Positions 56,068 to 64,000 of a stretch of 64,000 bases of DNA are shown here, one piece after another. The stretch comes from Bacteroidales bacterium. Its GTDB lineage: Bacteria > Bacteroidota > Bacteroidia > Bacteroidales > P3. The notes beneath the pieces were generated by a model, which was not told where the DNA came from, ran no database searches, and was given only the letters and a program-made list of their open reading frames with translations. Each line of letters opens with the position of its first letter. Position 1 is the stretch's first letter. Location of the stretch: NCBI GenBank assembly GCA_017480785.1, contig JAFURZ010000007.1:62001-126000 (forward strand), in the 5' to 3' direction. Position numbers and translations under genes: made by a program.

Positions 56068-56739
56068 CTATTGTTTCCCTGCTACTACTACTACTATCTC
56101 GCCTTTGACTTCTTTCTGGCGGAAGTGGGCGAGCACCTCGGCGAGGGTGCCGCGGACGGTCTCGGCGTGCAGCTTGCTGATTTCGCGACTGACGCTCACC
56201 TGCCGTTCCTCGCCGAGCACGGCGACGAGTTCCTCCAGCAGTTTCACGAGGCGGTAGGGGCTCTCGTAGACGACCATCGTGCGCTGCTCGTCGGCGAGGG
56301 CCTGCAGGGCTGTCTGGCGGCCTTTCTTGTGGGGCAGGAAGCCCATGAAGGTGAACCGGTCGCAGGGCAGGCCGCTGTCGATGAGGGCCGGCACGAAGGC
56401 GGTGGCGCCGGGCAGGCACTCCACCTCGACACCCGCCCGCACGGCTTCGCGCACCAGCAGGAACCCCGGGTCGCTGATGCCGGGGGTGCCGGCATCGGTC
56501 ACCACGGCGATGGTCGCGCCGCCCAGCAGCCGCTCCACCAGCGAGGCCACCGTCTGGTGCTCATTGAAGATGTGGTAGCTCTGCAGGGGCGTGTCGATGC
56601 CGTAGTGCTGCATCAGCACCCGGCTGGTGCGGGTGTCCTCGGCCAGGATGAGGTCGACCGAGCGGAGGACCTCGACGCCACGATAGGTCATGTCGCCGAG
56701 GTTCCCCACGGGGGTCGGTACAAGAAACAGTTTAGACAT
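56068..56739 (-). CDS. rsmI: 16S rRNA (cytidine(1402)-2'-O)-methyltransferase
   Basis: 223 residues. LVPTPVGNLGDMTYRGVEVL, LAEDTRTSRVLMQHY, VTDAGTPGISDPGF and GFLPHKKGRQ are the conserved blocks of the tetrapyrrole-methylase fold. Slightly short because the C-terminal tail is missing, as in several Bacteroidota. Confidence 0.96.
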   Translation of the reverse strand: MSKLFLVPTPVGNLGDMTYRGVEVLRSVDLILAEDTRTSRVLMQHYGIDTPLQSYHIFNEHQTVASLVERLLGGATIAVVTDAGTPGISDPGFLLVREAVRAGVEVECLPGATAFVPALIDSGLPCDRFTFMGFLPHKKGRQTALQALADEQRTMVVYESPYRLVKLLEELVAVLGEERQVSVSREISKLHAETVRGTLAEVLAHFRQKEVKGEIVVVVAGKQ

Positions 56740-56745
56740 TTTTTG

Positions 56746-56825
56746 ATTTCTAAATTCTAATTTCTAAGTGGCTACGCAGTTTGCTGCGCCAGCACACTTA
56801 GAAATCAGAAATCATAGTTTAGAAA
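56746..56825. repeat. inverted heptamer arrays after yebC
   Basis: Left ATTTCTA, AATTCTA, ATTTCTA; right TTAGAAA, TCAGAAA, TCATAGT, TTAGAAA, all in 7-base steps, between yebC and rsmI. Confidence 0.8.
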
Positions 56826-56829
56826 TCGG

Positions 56830-57570
56830 CTACTCTTCCTCGAAGTCGTCGGGGATATCCATGTCGTGGTAGACGTTGGTGACGTCCTCGTCCTCTTCGA
56901 GGATGCCGATGATTTTCATCACCTTGCGGATAGTCTCCTCGTCGACCTGACGGAGGGTGTTGGGGATGCGCTGCAGTTCGGCGCTCTCCACCTCGATACC
57001 CTTCTCCTCGAGCATCTTCACCATGTTGCCGAAGTCCTCGTAGGCGGTGTAGAGGGTGAGGTATTCGTCGTCGACCTCCATCTCCTCGAGGCCGCCGTCG
57101 ATGAGTTCCATTTCCAGTTCTTCGACGTCCATGTCGGCCTTGCGGGGCACCACAAAGACGCCCTTGCGGGTGAAGAGGAAGGCGAGGCTGCCGTTGGTCT
57201 CCAGCGTGCCGCCGTTCTTGTTCATGATGCTCTTCACGTTGGCCACGGTGCGGTTGTTGTTGTCCGAGAGGGCTTCGATGAAGAGGGCGATGCCGTGGTT
57301 GACGTGGCACTCGAAGGTGAGCTCCATCATCTGGGCGGCGTCCTTGTCGTTGGCCTTGTTGATGGTGCGTTGCAGGGTGTCCTTGGGCATGTTGCATCCG
57401 CGGGCGTTCTGGACGAGCAGGCGCAGACGGGGGTTGCTGTCGGGGTCGGGACCGCCTTCGCGCACGGCGATGGCGACCTGCTTCAAGATGTTGCTCCACT
57501 GTTTCGAGCGCTTGGCATCGGCTGCTCCTTTGGCTCTCTTAATCTTAGACCATTTGTTGTGTCCTGACAT
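56830..57570 (-). CDS. yebC: YebC/PmpR-type regulator (translation factor family)
   Basis: 246 residues, usual length 240-250. SGHNKWSKIKRAKGAADAKRSK at the start, GNLPK-equivalent ARGCNMPKDTLQRTINKAN, and the acidic C-terminus. DNA-binding regulator in older annotation; recent work assigns a role in translation of proline stretches. Confidence 0.95.
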   Translation of the reverse strand: MSGHNKWSKIKRAKGAADAKRSKQWSNILKQVAIAVREGGPDPDSNPRLRLLVQNARGCNMPKDTLQRTINKANDKDAAQMMELTFECHVNHGIALFIEALSDNNNRTVANVKSIMNKNGGTLETNGSLAFLFTRKGVFVVPRKADMDVEELEMELIDGGLEEMEVDDEYLTLYTAYEDFGNMVKMLEEKGIEVESAELQRIPNTLRQVDEETIRKVMKIIGILEEDEDVTNVYHDMDIPDDFEEE

Positions 57571-57583
57571 AATGATGAATGTT

Positions 57584-58336
57584 TTATTTGTTTGTTATTG
57601 TTTTATGTTGATTGTTTCTCCATTGGATGTAGGTGATAGGTTTCCCTTCGGCGAGGAACATGCGCTCGTAGAAGGTCTGGGTGAGCTTGGCCTCGCTCAG
57701 AGTGGATAGTGGGTAGTAGGTAGTGGGTAGCACTTGACTCCCCTTGCTATCCACTACACACTCCCCACTATCCACTTTATACAGGTCGTTGGTGCTGACC
57801 AGCACCTCCACGTCGCGCTGCGGAAGCACCTCGCCCAGGGTGTAGTCGTAGAGTTCCTGGCTGTCGGTCTTCAGGTGGATGATGCCTCCTGGGGCGAGGA
57901 AGCGGTCGTAGGTGTCGAGGAAGCGGGGCGCGGTGAGGCGCTTGTTGGGCTTCTTCAGCTGCGGGTCGCAGAAGGTAATCCACACCTCGCCGACCTCGCC
58001 GGGGGCGAAGAAGCGGTCGATGAGCTCGATGCGGGTGCGGATGAAAGCCACATTGGGCAGGGGCTCCTCGACGGCCGTCTTGGCTCCACGCCAGAGGCGG
58101 GCACCCTTGATGTCGACACCGATGTAGTTGCGGTCGGGGTGGATGCGGGCCAAGGCGATGGTGTAGTCGCCCTTGCCGCATCCCAGCTCCAGCGTGATGG
58201 GGTTGCTGTTGCCGAAATGCTCAGCCCATTTGCCCTTCAGGGCAAAGCCTTCCCGCTCCAGTTGCTCGAAGCCCACCTGGAAGAGGTTGGGGAACGTCAG
58301 GTTCTCGGCGAAACGCTGCAGCTTGTGATGACCCAT
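57584..58336 (-). CDS. trmB: tRNA (guanine-N7-)-methyltransferase with an internal repeat insertion
   Basis: 250 residues. ITLELGCGKGDYTIALARIHP (SAM site), VWITFCDPQLKKPNKRL and LKTDSQELYDYTL are TrmB motifs. The C-terminal TFYERMFLAEGKPITYIQW is normal. Between VLVSTNDLYK and this block lie about 25 residues (VDSGECVVDSKGSQVLPTTY...) that homologues do not need. They are encoded by the heptamer element 57702-57775. Frame is kept. Confidence 0.93.
   Translation of the reverse strand: MGHHKLQRFAENLTFPNLFQVGFEQLEREGFALKGKWAEHFGNSNPITLELGCGKGDYTIALARIHPDRNYIGVDIKGARLWRGAKTAVEEPLPNVAFIRTRIELIDRFFAPGEVGEVWITFCDPQLKKPNKRLTAPRFLDTYDRFLAPGGIIHLKTDSQELYDYTLGEVLPQRDVEVLVSTNDLYKVDSGECVVDSKGSQVLPTTYYPLSTLSEAKLTQTFYERMFLAEGKPITYIQWRNNQHKTITNK
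57702..57775. repeat. inverted heptamer arrays inside trmB
   Basis: GTGGATA, GTGGGTA, GTAGGTA, GTGGGTA then TATCCAC, TACACAC, TCCCCAC, TATCCAC in strict 7-base steps. The arms AGTGGATAGTGGG (57701-57713) and CCCACTATCCACT pair perfectly. Confidence 0.9.
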
Positions 58337-58342
58337 ACTATA

Positions 58343-59965
58343 TTACCACTGCTTGATGGCGATGTCGCCGTCGTACCAGCTCTTGATGTGCTTGAACAGG
58401 GCCTCGGCCGCGGTGCGGTTCTTGGCGCTGCCCATGCTGACGTAGTACATGTTGTTCTTCTCGATGATGTAGGCGTCGCTGCCCAGCTCGTGCAGACGGG
58501 CCGTGAGGCGGGCGGCGGTGGCGCGGTCGATGTAGAAGCCGGCGATGATGTCGAAGCCTTGCTTGCTGTCCTGCTCCACGTTGACGCGCACGGGCGTCTC
58601 GTCGGCCTGTGCCGTGGCAGGTTTGGGGGCGGGCTTGGCGACGGGCTGCAGCGCGTCAGCGGCACGCGGTGCGTTGGCATCGGCCTCCAGTCCCAACTCC
58701 TCGACCATCTTCTCCAGCATCGCATCGAGGGTCTTCATGTCGAGCAGCTCGGACTGCACCTTGACGCGCTGGTGCTGGACGAAGACCTGCTGCAGGTAGG
58801 GTTCGTTGTGGCTGTAGATGTAGTCGTCGAACGGGTAGAGACGCTGCACGGCGAAGCGGTCGGCCATCAGGGTACCCAAACGCTCCTGGACATACTGGTG
58901 GACGCGTTCCATCATGGGCTCCATGGCTCCGGCATAGTGGCGGTAGGCAAGGAAGCTGTAGATATAGTCCTTCATGTAGCGGCACACCATGTCACTGTTG
59001 CGGTCGATGTCGCGTTGGGAATAGCTGAGCAGGTCGGTGTTGTAGGTAAGGTCGGTAACAATCTGCACGTCGCCCGCCGGCTGGCTGGGGATGTACTCGG
59101 CCGTGGGCTGCGACGGACGGTAGACCTTGAAGTAGTAGTAGGCGGCACCGCCCAGGAGCAGCAGGAGGAGCAGCAACAGCAGTATCCACCACGAGAAGCG
59201 TTTCTTCTCGCCTTTCTCCTTCTTGGCCTTCTCCTTCTTCTCTTTCTTGGGTTTGGCAGCCGGGGGCTCGTCGAGAACCTCCTTGACGGCAGCAACCGGG
59301 TCGGTGAGTGCTGCCAGTTCGGCCAGCCGCTTCTCCTCGGCCTTGCGTTCTTCGGCGGCCTTGCGCTCGGCCTCGGCGCGTTCCTCTTCAGCCTGGCGTT
59401 CAGCCTCCAGGCGTTCCTCTTCAGCCTTGCGTTCGGCGGCGAGGCGTTCCTGCTCGGCACGGGCGGCGGCTTCGGCCGCTGCCTGCTGGGCTTTCAAGGC
59501 AGCGCTATTGTCAGTGGGAGCGTCAAACTGGGCAAAGGGGTCGTCGTTATCGTTGTGGGCATAGGTCTTCACGCCCTCCAGCGGCTTCTCGTCGCCGGTG
59601 CTCAGGGCCGCCCCCGGGGTGGCGCTGAAGCTGTAGCCCTGCCCGTTGTAGCTCAACGTGCCCAACTCGCCGATGGAGTGGGTGCCTGTGCGCTGCAACT
59701 TGTCGGTCAGCGCGTCGACATAGTTCTTCCACATCTGGCGTGCCACATTCTCGCTCACACACTCGCGCTGGGCCAGCACGCGGACCATGCTGTCGTCGCC
59801 GTTGAGGTGGGTGCTGAAGGTGAGGGTGCGGCGCGAGGGGTAGTAGGTGCCCGTCGCGGGGTCATGGTAGGGGGGCTGCATCTCACTGCCGAAGGTGCCT
59901 ATCTCTGGCAGTTCCACAAGATTGCCTTGTTGCAGCAACTCAACGATAAGGTCTGTTATATTCAT
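58343..59965 (-). CDS. membrane protein with HU-like N-terminal domain and C-terminal SPOR domain
   Basis: 540 residues. Residues 1-110 fit the HU-CCDC81-type domain of Bacteroidetes (IVELLQQGNLVELPEIGTFGSEM, YPSRRTLTFS). A long Ala/Glu/Arg coiled coil lies at 150-215. One membrane span (WWILLLLLLLLLLGGAAYYYF) is near residue 265. The last 80 residues (QGFDIIAGFYIDRATAARLTARLHELGSDAYI) are a SPOR domain that binds denuded septal glycan. Probably a division or envelope protein. Confidence 0.85.
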   Translation of the reverse strand: MNITDLIVELLQQGNLVELPEIGTFGSEMQPPYHDPATGTYYPSRRTLTFSTHLNGDDSMVRVLAQRECVSENVARQMWKNYVDALTDKLQRTGTHSIGELGTLSYNGQGYSFSATPGAALSTGDEKPLEGVKTYAHNDNDDPFAQFDAPTDNSAALKAQQAAAEAAARAEQERLAAERKAEEERLEAERQAEEERAEAERKAAEERKAEEKRLAELAALTDPVAAVKEVLDEPPAAKPKKEKKEKAKKEKGEKKRFSWWILLLLLLLLLLGGAAYYYFKVYRPSQPTAEYIPSQPAGDVQIVTDLTYNTDLLSYSQRDIDRNSDMVCRYMKDYIYSFLAYRHYAGAMEPMMERVHQYVQERLGTLMADRFAVQRLYPFDDYIYSHNEPYLQQVFVQHQRVKVQSELLDMKTLDAMLEKMVEELGLEADANAPRAADALQPVAKPAPKPATAQADETPVRVNVEQDSKQGFDIIAGFYIDRATAARLTARLHELGSDAYIIEKNNMYYVSMGSAKNRTAAEALFKHIKSWYDGDIAIKQW

Positions 59966-60738
59966 AATCGCTTACTTTTTTTCTGTTTCAAATATTGCTC
60001 GGCGGCAGCCAGGTCGTCGGGGGTGTCGATGCCGATATTGGCGTGGTCGGTCAGCTCCACCTGGATGGAGTAGCCCGCCTCGAGCCATCGCAGCTGCTCC
60101 AGCTTCTCGGCCTCTTCCAGCGGACCGGAAGCCAGGCGGCACAGCTCGGGCAGCACGTCGGCGCGGAAGGCGTAGATGCCCACATGCTTGAGGTACTCGA
60201 AGCGGTCGAGCCACTGCTTGGGCTCGGCGCCGCGGCAGAAGGGGATGGGCTGGCGGCTGAAGTAGAGCGCGCGGCCGTCGGCGGCACGCACCACCTTGAC
60301 GTTGTTCTCCGACAGCAGCTCGTCGGCCTTGCGCACGCGGGTGGCCAAGGTGGCAATCTGCACCTCGGGATTGCTGAAGCAGGCCATGAGGGCCTGCAGC
60401 TGGTCGGGTTCGACAAAAGGCTCGTCGCCCTGCACGTTGAGGATGACGTCGTAGCTGTATCCCTGCCGGGCGAGACGGCTCACCACCTCGCCGCAGCGGT
60501 CGGTGCCCGAGCGGTGCTCGTCGGAGGTCATCATCACGGCCCCCTCCTCGGCAAAGGACTCCACATGGTCGCAGATGGATTCGTCGTCGGTGGCCACCAC
60601 CACGTCCTCGATGCCATCGGTGCGGCGCACACGGTGATAGACACGGCTGATGATGCTCTCGCCCGCGAGCTCGGCCAGCGGCTTGCCGGGGAAGCGCGTC
60701 GACGCATAGCGCGCCGGAATGATTGCCAGCACCTTCAT
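59962..60738 (-). CDS. kdsB: 3-deoxy-manno-octulosonate cytidylyltransferase
   Basis: 258 residues. IIPARYASTRFPGKPLAEL at the start, DVILNVQGDEPFVEPDQLQALM (metal and sugar site), RQPIPFCRG and HVGIYAFRADVLPE. Activates Kdo for lipid A core synthesis. Stop overlaps the SPOR-protein start; its own start overlaps the upstream kinase by four bases. Confidence 0.96.
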   Translation of the reverse strand: MKVLAIIPARYASTRFPGKPLAELAGESIISRVYHRVRRTDGIEDVVVATDDESICDHVESFAEEGAVMMTSDEHRSGTDRCGEVVSRLARQGYSYDVILNVQGDEPFVEPDQLQALMACFSNPEVQIATLATRVRKADELLSENNVKVVRAADGRALYFSRQPIPFCRGAEPKQWLDRFEYLKHVGIYAFRADVLPELCRLASGPLEEAEKLEQLRWLEAGYSIQVELTDHANIGIDTPDDLAAAEQYLKQKKSKRL

Positions 60739-61373
60739 TGCGCCACCTCCTCTCCGTGTGAAGCGAACAGGCTGTTGAACTCGGCGTCAATCTTCTCTAT
60801 GATGTGGCCCAGGTCCTCGCGACGCTCCACAAAGTCGAGCTCGTCGGTGTCGACCACCAGCATCTTGCCCTCGTACTGCTCGGCCCACTGCTCGTAGCGG
60901 TTGTTGAGGTTGGTGAGGTAGTCGAGGCGGATGCTGCTTTCCAGCTCGCGGCCGCGCTTCTGTATGTGGCGTATCAGCGTGGGCACGTCGGCGCGCACAT
61001 AGATGAGCAGGTCGGGCTTGGGCAGCAGCGAATAGGTCATCTCGAAGAGCTTGGTGTAGGTGGTCAGGTCGCGGGTGGTCATCAGCCCCATGTTCTGCAG
61101 GTTGGGGGCGAAGATGGCCGCGTCGTCGTAGAGCGAGCGGTCGCGGATGAAGTCCACCCCGGCCGCCTGCAGCTCGGCCAGCTGCTTGATGTTGGCATAG
61201 AGCGTGTGCACCATCATGTTGAATGACCAGCGGCGCATGTCCTCATAGAAACTGTTGAGGTAGGGGTTCTCCTCCGTCGGCCCGTAGATGGCGCGGTAGC
61301 CATAGTGGCGCGACAGCAGCTTGGTCAGCTCCGTCTTCCCTGCTCCTATATTGCCTGCGATTGCTATCTGCAT
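60735..61373 (-). CDS. deoxynucleoside kinase
   Basis: 212 residues. Walker A GNIGAGKTELTK, then EENPYLNSFYEDMRRWSFNMMVHTL (substrate helix), DRSLYDDAAIFA (DRS motif) and a lid RGRELESSIRLDYL. Member of the dNK/dGK/dAK family for nucleotide salvage. First gene of the leftward group with kdsB. Confidence 0.92.
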   Translation of the reverse strand: MQIAIAGNIGAGKTELTKLLSRHYGYRAIYGPTEENPYLNSFYEDMRRWSFNMMVHTLYANIKQLAELQAAGVDFIRDRSLYDDAAIFAPNLQNMGLMTTRDLTTYTKLFEMTYSLLPKPDLLIYVRADVPTLIRHIQKRGRELESSIRLDYLTNLNNRYEQWAEQYEGKMLVVDTDELDFVERREDLGHIIEKIDAEFNSLFASHGEEVAQ

Positions 61374-61545
61374 ATACTTCTTTCTATGCCATCAGGCCCT
61401 TTCCTCTTTGAAAGAGAGCCACATGGCAGTTATACATTCCATGCTTCAAAACGGCAAAATTACAAAATTTTTTTTATATATGAGAAAGAAAATGCATTTT
61501 TTCGTCCGATACCGCCGCCCTGCACCCCTCCTCCCTCCCCTGTCG

Positions 61546-61654
61546 CCTCCGCCATTTTTACGGTAGTATTACGCTAGTATTACGGTAGTATTACGGTTTA
61601 AAAGCGTAATACTACCGTAATACTAGCGTAATACTACCGTAAAAATGGCGGAGG
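61546..61654. repeat. largest palindromic element, ACGGTAGTATTACG family
   Basis: 50-bp perfect arms (61546-61595 and 61605-61654). The loop GTTTAAAAG is the reverse complement of the loop at 55242 apart from one base, so the two elements are in opposite orientation. Lies between the divergent kinase and nadC genes. Confidence 0.94.
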
Positions 61655-61711
61655 ATGTAGGGGGTCGGCGGGAGGGGGACGGGGAGCACCGGCGGGCGAT
61701 TTTTGGCGACA

Positions 61712-61744
61712 GGGGCCACAATTCAAAAAAAAAGCGTATATTTG
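61712..61744 (+). promoter_or_regulatory. nadC promoter
   Basis: TTTG at 61712 and TATATTTG at 61737-61744 with 21 bp between. Leader of about 60 bases to the ATG at 61810. Confidence 0.78.
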
Positions 61745-61809
61745 CAGATTGAACCGGGCCCCGCAGGAGGCCCGAGGTATTGGTGTATATTCAAAATAGC
61801 CAGACAGTT

Positions 61810-62664
61810 ATGATACAGATTGAGAACCTTGACGAGTTGATAAAATCGGCCTTGCGCGAGGATGTGGGCGACGGCGACCACTCCACGCTGGCGTGCATTC
61901 CGCCCACGGCCGAGGGCACGGCCAAGATGGTGGCCAAGCAGGAGGGCATCCTCTGCGGCGCCGAGGTGGGCGAACGGGTGTTCCACCTGGTCGACAGCAC
62001 GCTGCGGGTCACCCTCCTGAAGCACGACGGCGACCGCGTGGCCAAGGGCGACGTGCTGATGACCGTCGAGGGGCACAGCGGCAGCATCCTCACCGCCGAG
62101 CGCACGGCGCTCAACTTCATGCAGCGCCTCTCGGGCATCGCCACCGAGACCCACCGCATGGTGCAGATGCTGGACGGGCTGGAGACCCGGCTGCTCGACA
62201 CCCGCAAGACGACCCCCAACATGCGGCTGCTGGAGAAGTATGCCGTGGCCTGCGGCGGCGGCACCAACCACCGCATAGGCCTCTACGACATGGTGATGCT
62301 CAAGGACAACCACATCGACTTTGCCGGCGGCATCGAGGCTGCCATCGACCGCACGCACCAGTACCTGAAGGACAAGGGCAAGGCGCTGAAGATTGAAATC
62401 GAGGTGCGCGACCTCGACGAGCTGCAGCGCGTGCTGGACCACGGCGGCGTGGACCGCATCATGCTCGACAACTTCGACCTCGCCACCCTCGGCGAGGCCG
62501 TGCGCCGCATCAAGGCCTGGCCCGTGCGCTACGAGACCGAGGCCAGCGGCGGCATCACCGACCAGACCCTCCGCCCCTACGCCGAGACGGGGGTCGACTT
62601 CATCTCCGTGGGCGCCCTGACCCACCACATCAAGAGCCTCGACATATCGCTCGTGAAGAAGTGA
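61810..62664 (+). CDS. nadC: nicotinate-nucleotide pyrophosphorylase (carboxylating)
   Basis: 284 residues from MIQIENLDELIKSAL. EDVGDGDHSTLA, ERTALNFMQRLSGIAT, TRKTTPNMRLLEKYAV and GGGTNHRIGLYDMVMLKDNHI are the signature blocks. Makes nicotinate mononucleotide from quinolinate for NAD. Overlaps the next gene (GTGA). Confidence 0.96.
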   Translation: MIQIENLDELIKSALREDVGDGDHSTLACIPPTAEGTAKMVAKQEGILCGAEVGERVFHLVDSTLRVTLLKHDGDRVAKGDVLMTVEGHSGSILTAERTALNFMQRLSGIATETHRMVQMLDGLETRLLDTRKTTPNMRLLEKYAVACGGGTNHRIGLYDMVMLKDNHIDFAGGIEAAIDRTHQYLKDKGKALKIEIEVRDLDELQRVLDHGGVDRIMLDNFDLATLGEAVRRIKAWPVRYETEASGGITDQTLRPYAETGVDFISVGALTHHIKSLDISLVKK

Positions 62665-63731
62665 AGAATCTGAAGGCATACGTCCGGCTGGCCCTCGTGA
62701 AGCTGAGAGGCTTCCGCCGCAAGGTGCTCTACTGGCGCCCGGTGCGGTCGACGCTCTACTTCCTGCAGCATTTCTCGCTGGCAGGCAGCCAGGGGGTGCC
62801 CCTCTACGACGTGCTGCGCTTCTTCCTGCGAAGCATCTTCAACGGCGACATCAACCAGCGGGCCAAGGGGCTGGCCTACAGCTTTATGACCGCGCTGCCC
62901 CCGTTGTTGATATTCTTCTTCACTCTGGTGGCTTATTTCCCCGTCGACGGCATACAGGACGAGTTGCTCGGCGAGCTGGGCACCATCGTCCCGGCCAAGG
63001 TGATGGGGCCGCTGTCGAACACCGTCAACGACGTGATGGGTCACCGCCACAGCACGCTGCTGTCGATTGGCTTTGTCTCGTCGGTCATCCTGGCGGCCAA
63101 TGGCCTGATGGGTGTCATCTCGAGCCTCAACTTCGCCAACCGCAGCGTGGAGAAGCGCCCCTACGTGCAACGCTACCTGCTGAGCATCATGCTGGTGTTC
63201 CTCATCTATGTGCTCCTGGTGCTGACGATAGCCCTGATGATGGGGCACAAGCTGCTCCTGCAGCTCATCTACGCCCAGGGGTGGCTCACCTTCAGCAAGG
63301 CCAACACGCTGATGTTCAACCTGGGGCGGTGGCTGCTGATTATCGCGGCCATCCTGACGGTGGTGTCGCTCATCTACTACTGGGCGCCGGTGAAGAAGCA
63401 GCGCGTGGGCTTCTTCTCGGCGGGGAGCGTGCTGGCCACGGCCATGTTCCTTGTGCTCAGCTGGGCGCTGGGCATCTACCTGGGCAACTTCAGCCGCTAC
63501 AACCTGCTCTACGGCTCCATCGGCACCCTGCTGATGGTGATGTTCTGGATTTACTTCAACTGCATCGTGCTGCTGGTGGGCTACGAGCTGAACATCAGCA
63601 TCTACAACGGCACTATCATCAAGAAAAACCACGACTCGCGACGCGAGTTCAAACAAAGAATACAAAACCTGCACAATGATAATACAGAAAGAACACGGGA
63701 AAGTGGTGACGGGGACCCCGTCACCGCGTGA
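62661..63731 (+). CDS. YihY/BrkB-family inner-membrane protein
   Basis: 356 residues, GTG start overlapping the nadC stop. Six or so spans; QRAKGLAYSFMTALPPLLIFFFTLVAYFP, LGIYLGNFSRYNLLYGSIGTLLMVMFWIYFNCIVLLVGYELN are the family blocks. Once thought to be RNase BN; now a membrane protein of unknown role. The basic tail ends beyond the start of the next gene. Confidence 0.9.
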   Translation: MKNLKAYVRLALVKLRGFRRKVLYWRPVRSTLYFLQHFSLAGSQGVPLYDVLRFFLRSIFNGDINQRAKGLAYSFMTALPPLLIFFFTLVAYFPVDGIQDELLGELGTIVPAKVMGPLSNTVNDVMGHRHSTLLSIGFVSSVILAANGLMGVISSLNFANRSVEKRPYVQRYLLSIMLVFLIYVLLVLTIALMMGHKLLLQLIYAQGWLTFSKANTLMFNLGRWLLIIAAILTVVSLIYYWAPVKKQRVGFFSAGSVLATAMFLVLSWALGIYLGNFSRYNLLYGSIGTLLMVMFWIYFNCIVLLVGYELNISIYNGTIIKKNHDSRREFKQRIQNLHNDNTERTRESGDGDPVTA

Positions 63732-64000
63732 GAAGTTCAAGATGGTGGCCAAGACGATGGTCAACCTCGAGGAGGTGCTGGCCGACGAGCTGACGGCTCT
63801 GGGGGCCGAGAACGTGACGCCGCTCACCCGCGCCGTCGAGTTCGAGGGCGACATGCGCCTGCTCTACCGCGTCAACTACTGCTGCCGCACGGCGCTGGCC
63901 GTCCTCAAGCCCTTCGCCGAATTCGAGGCCAACAACGACCAGGAGCTCTACGACCAGGTGTACAAGATACGGTGGGAGAAGATACTGGACTGCGACGGCA
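63676..64000 (+). CDS. THUMP-domain class I rRNA methyltransferase (RlmL-type), partial
   Basis: Runs off the right edge. REKFKMVAKTMVNLEEVLADELTALGAENVTPLTRAVEFEGDMRLLYRVNY is the N-terminal THUMP region of the 23S rRNA m2G methyltransferase family. Start at 63676 overlaps the YihY gene by 56 bases; ATG at 63742 is the alternative. The methylase domain lies outside the window. Confidence 0.85.
   Translation, partial: MIIQKEHGKVVTGTPSPREKFKMVAKTMVNLEEVLADELTALGAENVTPLTRAVEFEGDMRLLYRVNYCCRTALAVLKPFAEFEANNDQELYDQVYKIRWEKILDCDG

Noticed and set aside
57734-60073. 779-codon plus-strand frame opposite trmB and the SPOR protein
   Set aside because: Low-complexity Val/Gly/Leu product, antisense to well-supported genes.

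Overview
The window looks like part of a Bacteroidales chromosome. Promoters follow the Bacteroidota form (TTTG, then 19-22 bases, then TAnnTTTGC). The tmRNA tag ends GENNYALAA, and the host genes (frr, pyrH, htpG, kdsB, iorAB, ECF sigma with anti-sigma, MgtC, HXXEE protein) fit that order. Neither the species nor the family can be fixed from the sequence alone.

Bases 1 to about 28,742 are the late part of a Mu-like, contractile-tailed transposable prophage that enters from the left edge. A short rightward block holds a GH24 lysozyme and small proteins. A leftward packaging and head block follows (terminase small and large subunits, gp36-like connector, portal, head morphogenesis protein with an extra C-terminal domain, gpG-like protein). 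A divergent promoter region near 8.0-8.1 kb then starts a long rightward operon: protease/scaffold, capsid (frameshifted), connector proteins, a spanin-like overlapping pair, sheath, tube, chaperones, tape measure, baseplate, and fibres. The operon ends in a complete diversity-generating retroelement (DGR): variable protein, VR, hairpin, avd, TR, reverse transcriptase. All 21 TR/VR differences fall at TR adenines. The last phage gene is a D12-class adenine methyltransferase interrupted in frame by a run of 13 G. Three 22-23 bp-spaced repeats follow and probably mark the transposase-bound right end.

From 28.75 kb onward the DNA is host. It contains a possible structured RNA, a small membrane protein, a duplicated fragment of a nuclease gene, a GT-C glycosyltransferase, a PD-(D/E)XK nuclease, a LOG-family protein and an ECF sigma/anti-sigma/secreted-protein trio. 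Next come birA (broken in a heptamer repeat), frr, pyrH, a PqqD/HprK-like/S26-VanZ cassette, iorAB, FMN proteins, tRNA-His, tRNA-Asp and ssrA. Then follow a frameshifted HXXEE gene beside an AraC regulator, a DUF1016 nuclease between direct repeats, htpG, a phosphoribosyltransferase, and a large adenine methyltransferase with a long structured leader. The right end has rsmI, yebC, trmB, an HU/SPOR protein, kdsB, a deoxynucleoside kinase, nadC, a YihY-type membrane protein and the start of a THUMP-domain rRNA methyltransferase.

Repeats run through the whole region: large perfect palindromes built on ACGGTAGTATTACG, and arrays with a strict 7-base period. The 7-base arrays sit in leaders of both phage and host genes and also inside birA and trmB. 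Together with the DGR, the G13 run and a short G run in the HXXEE gene, they make sequence diversification the main theme of the window.
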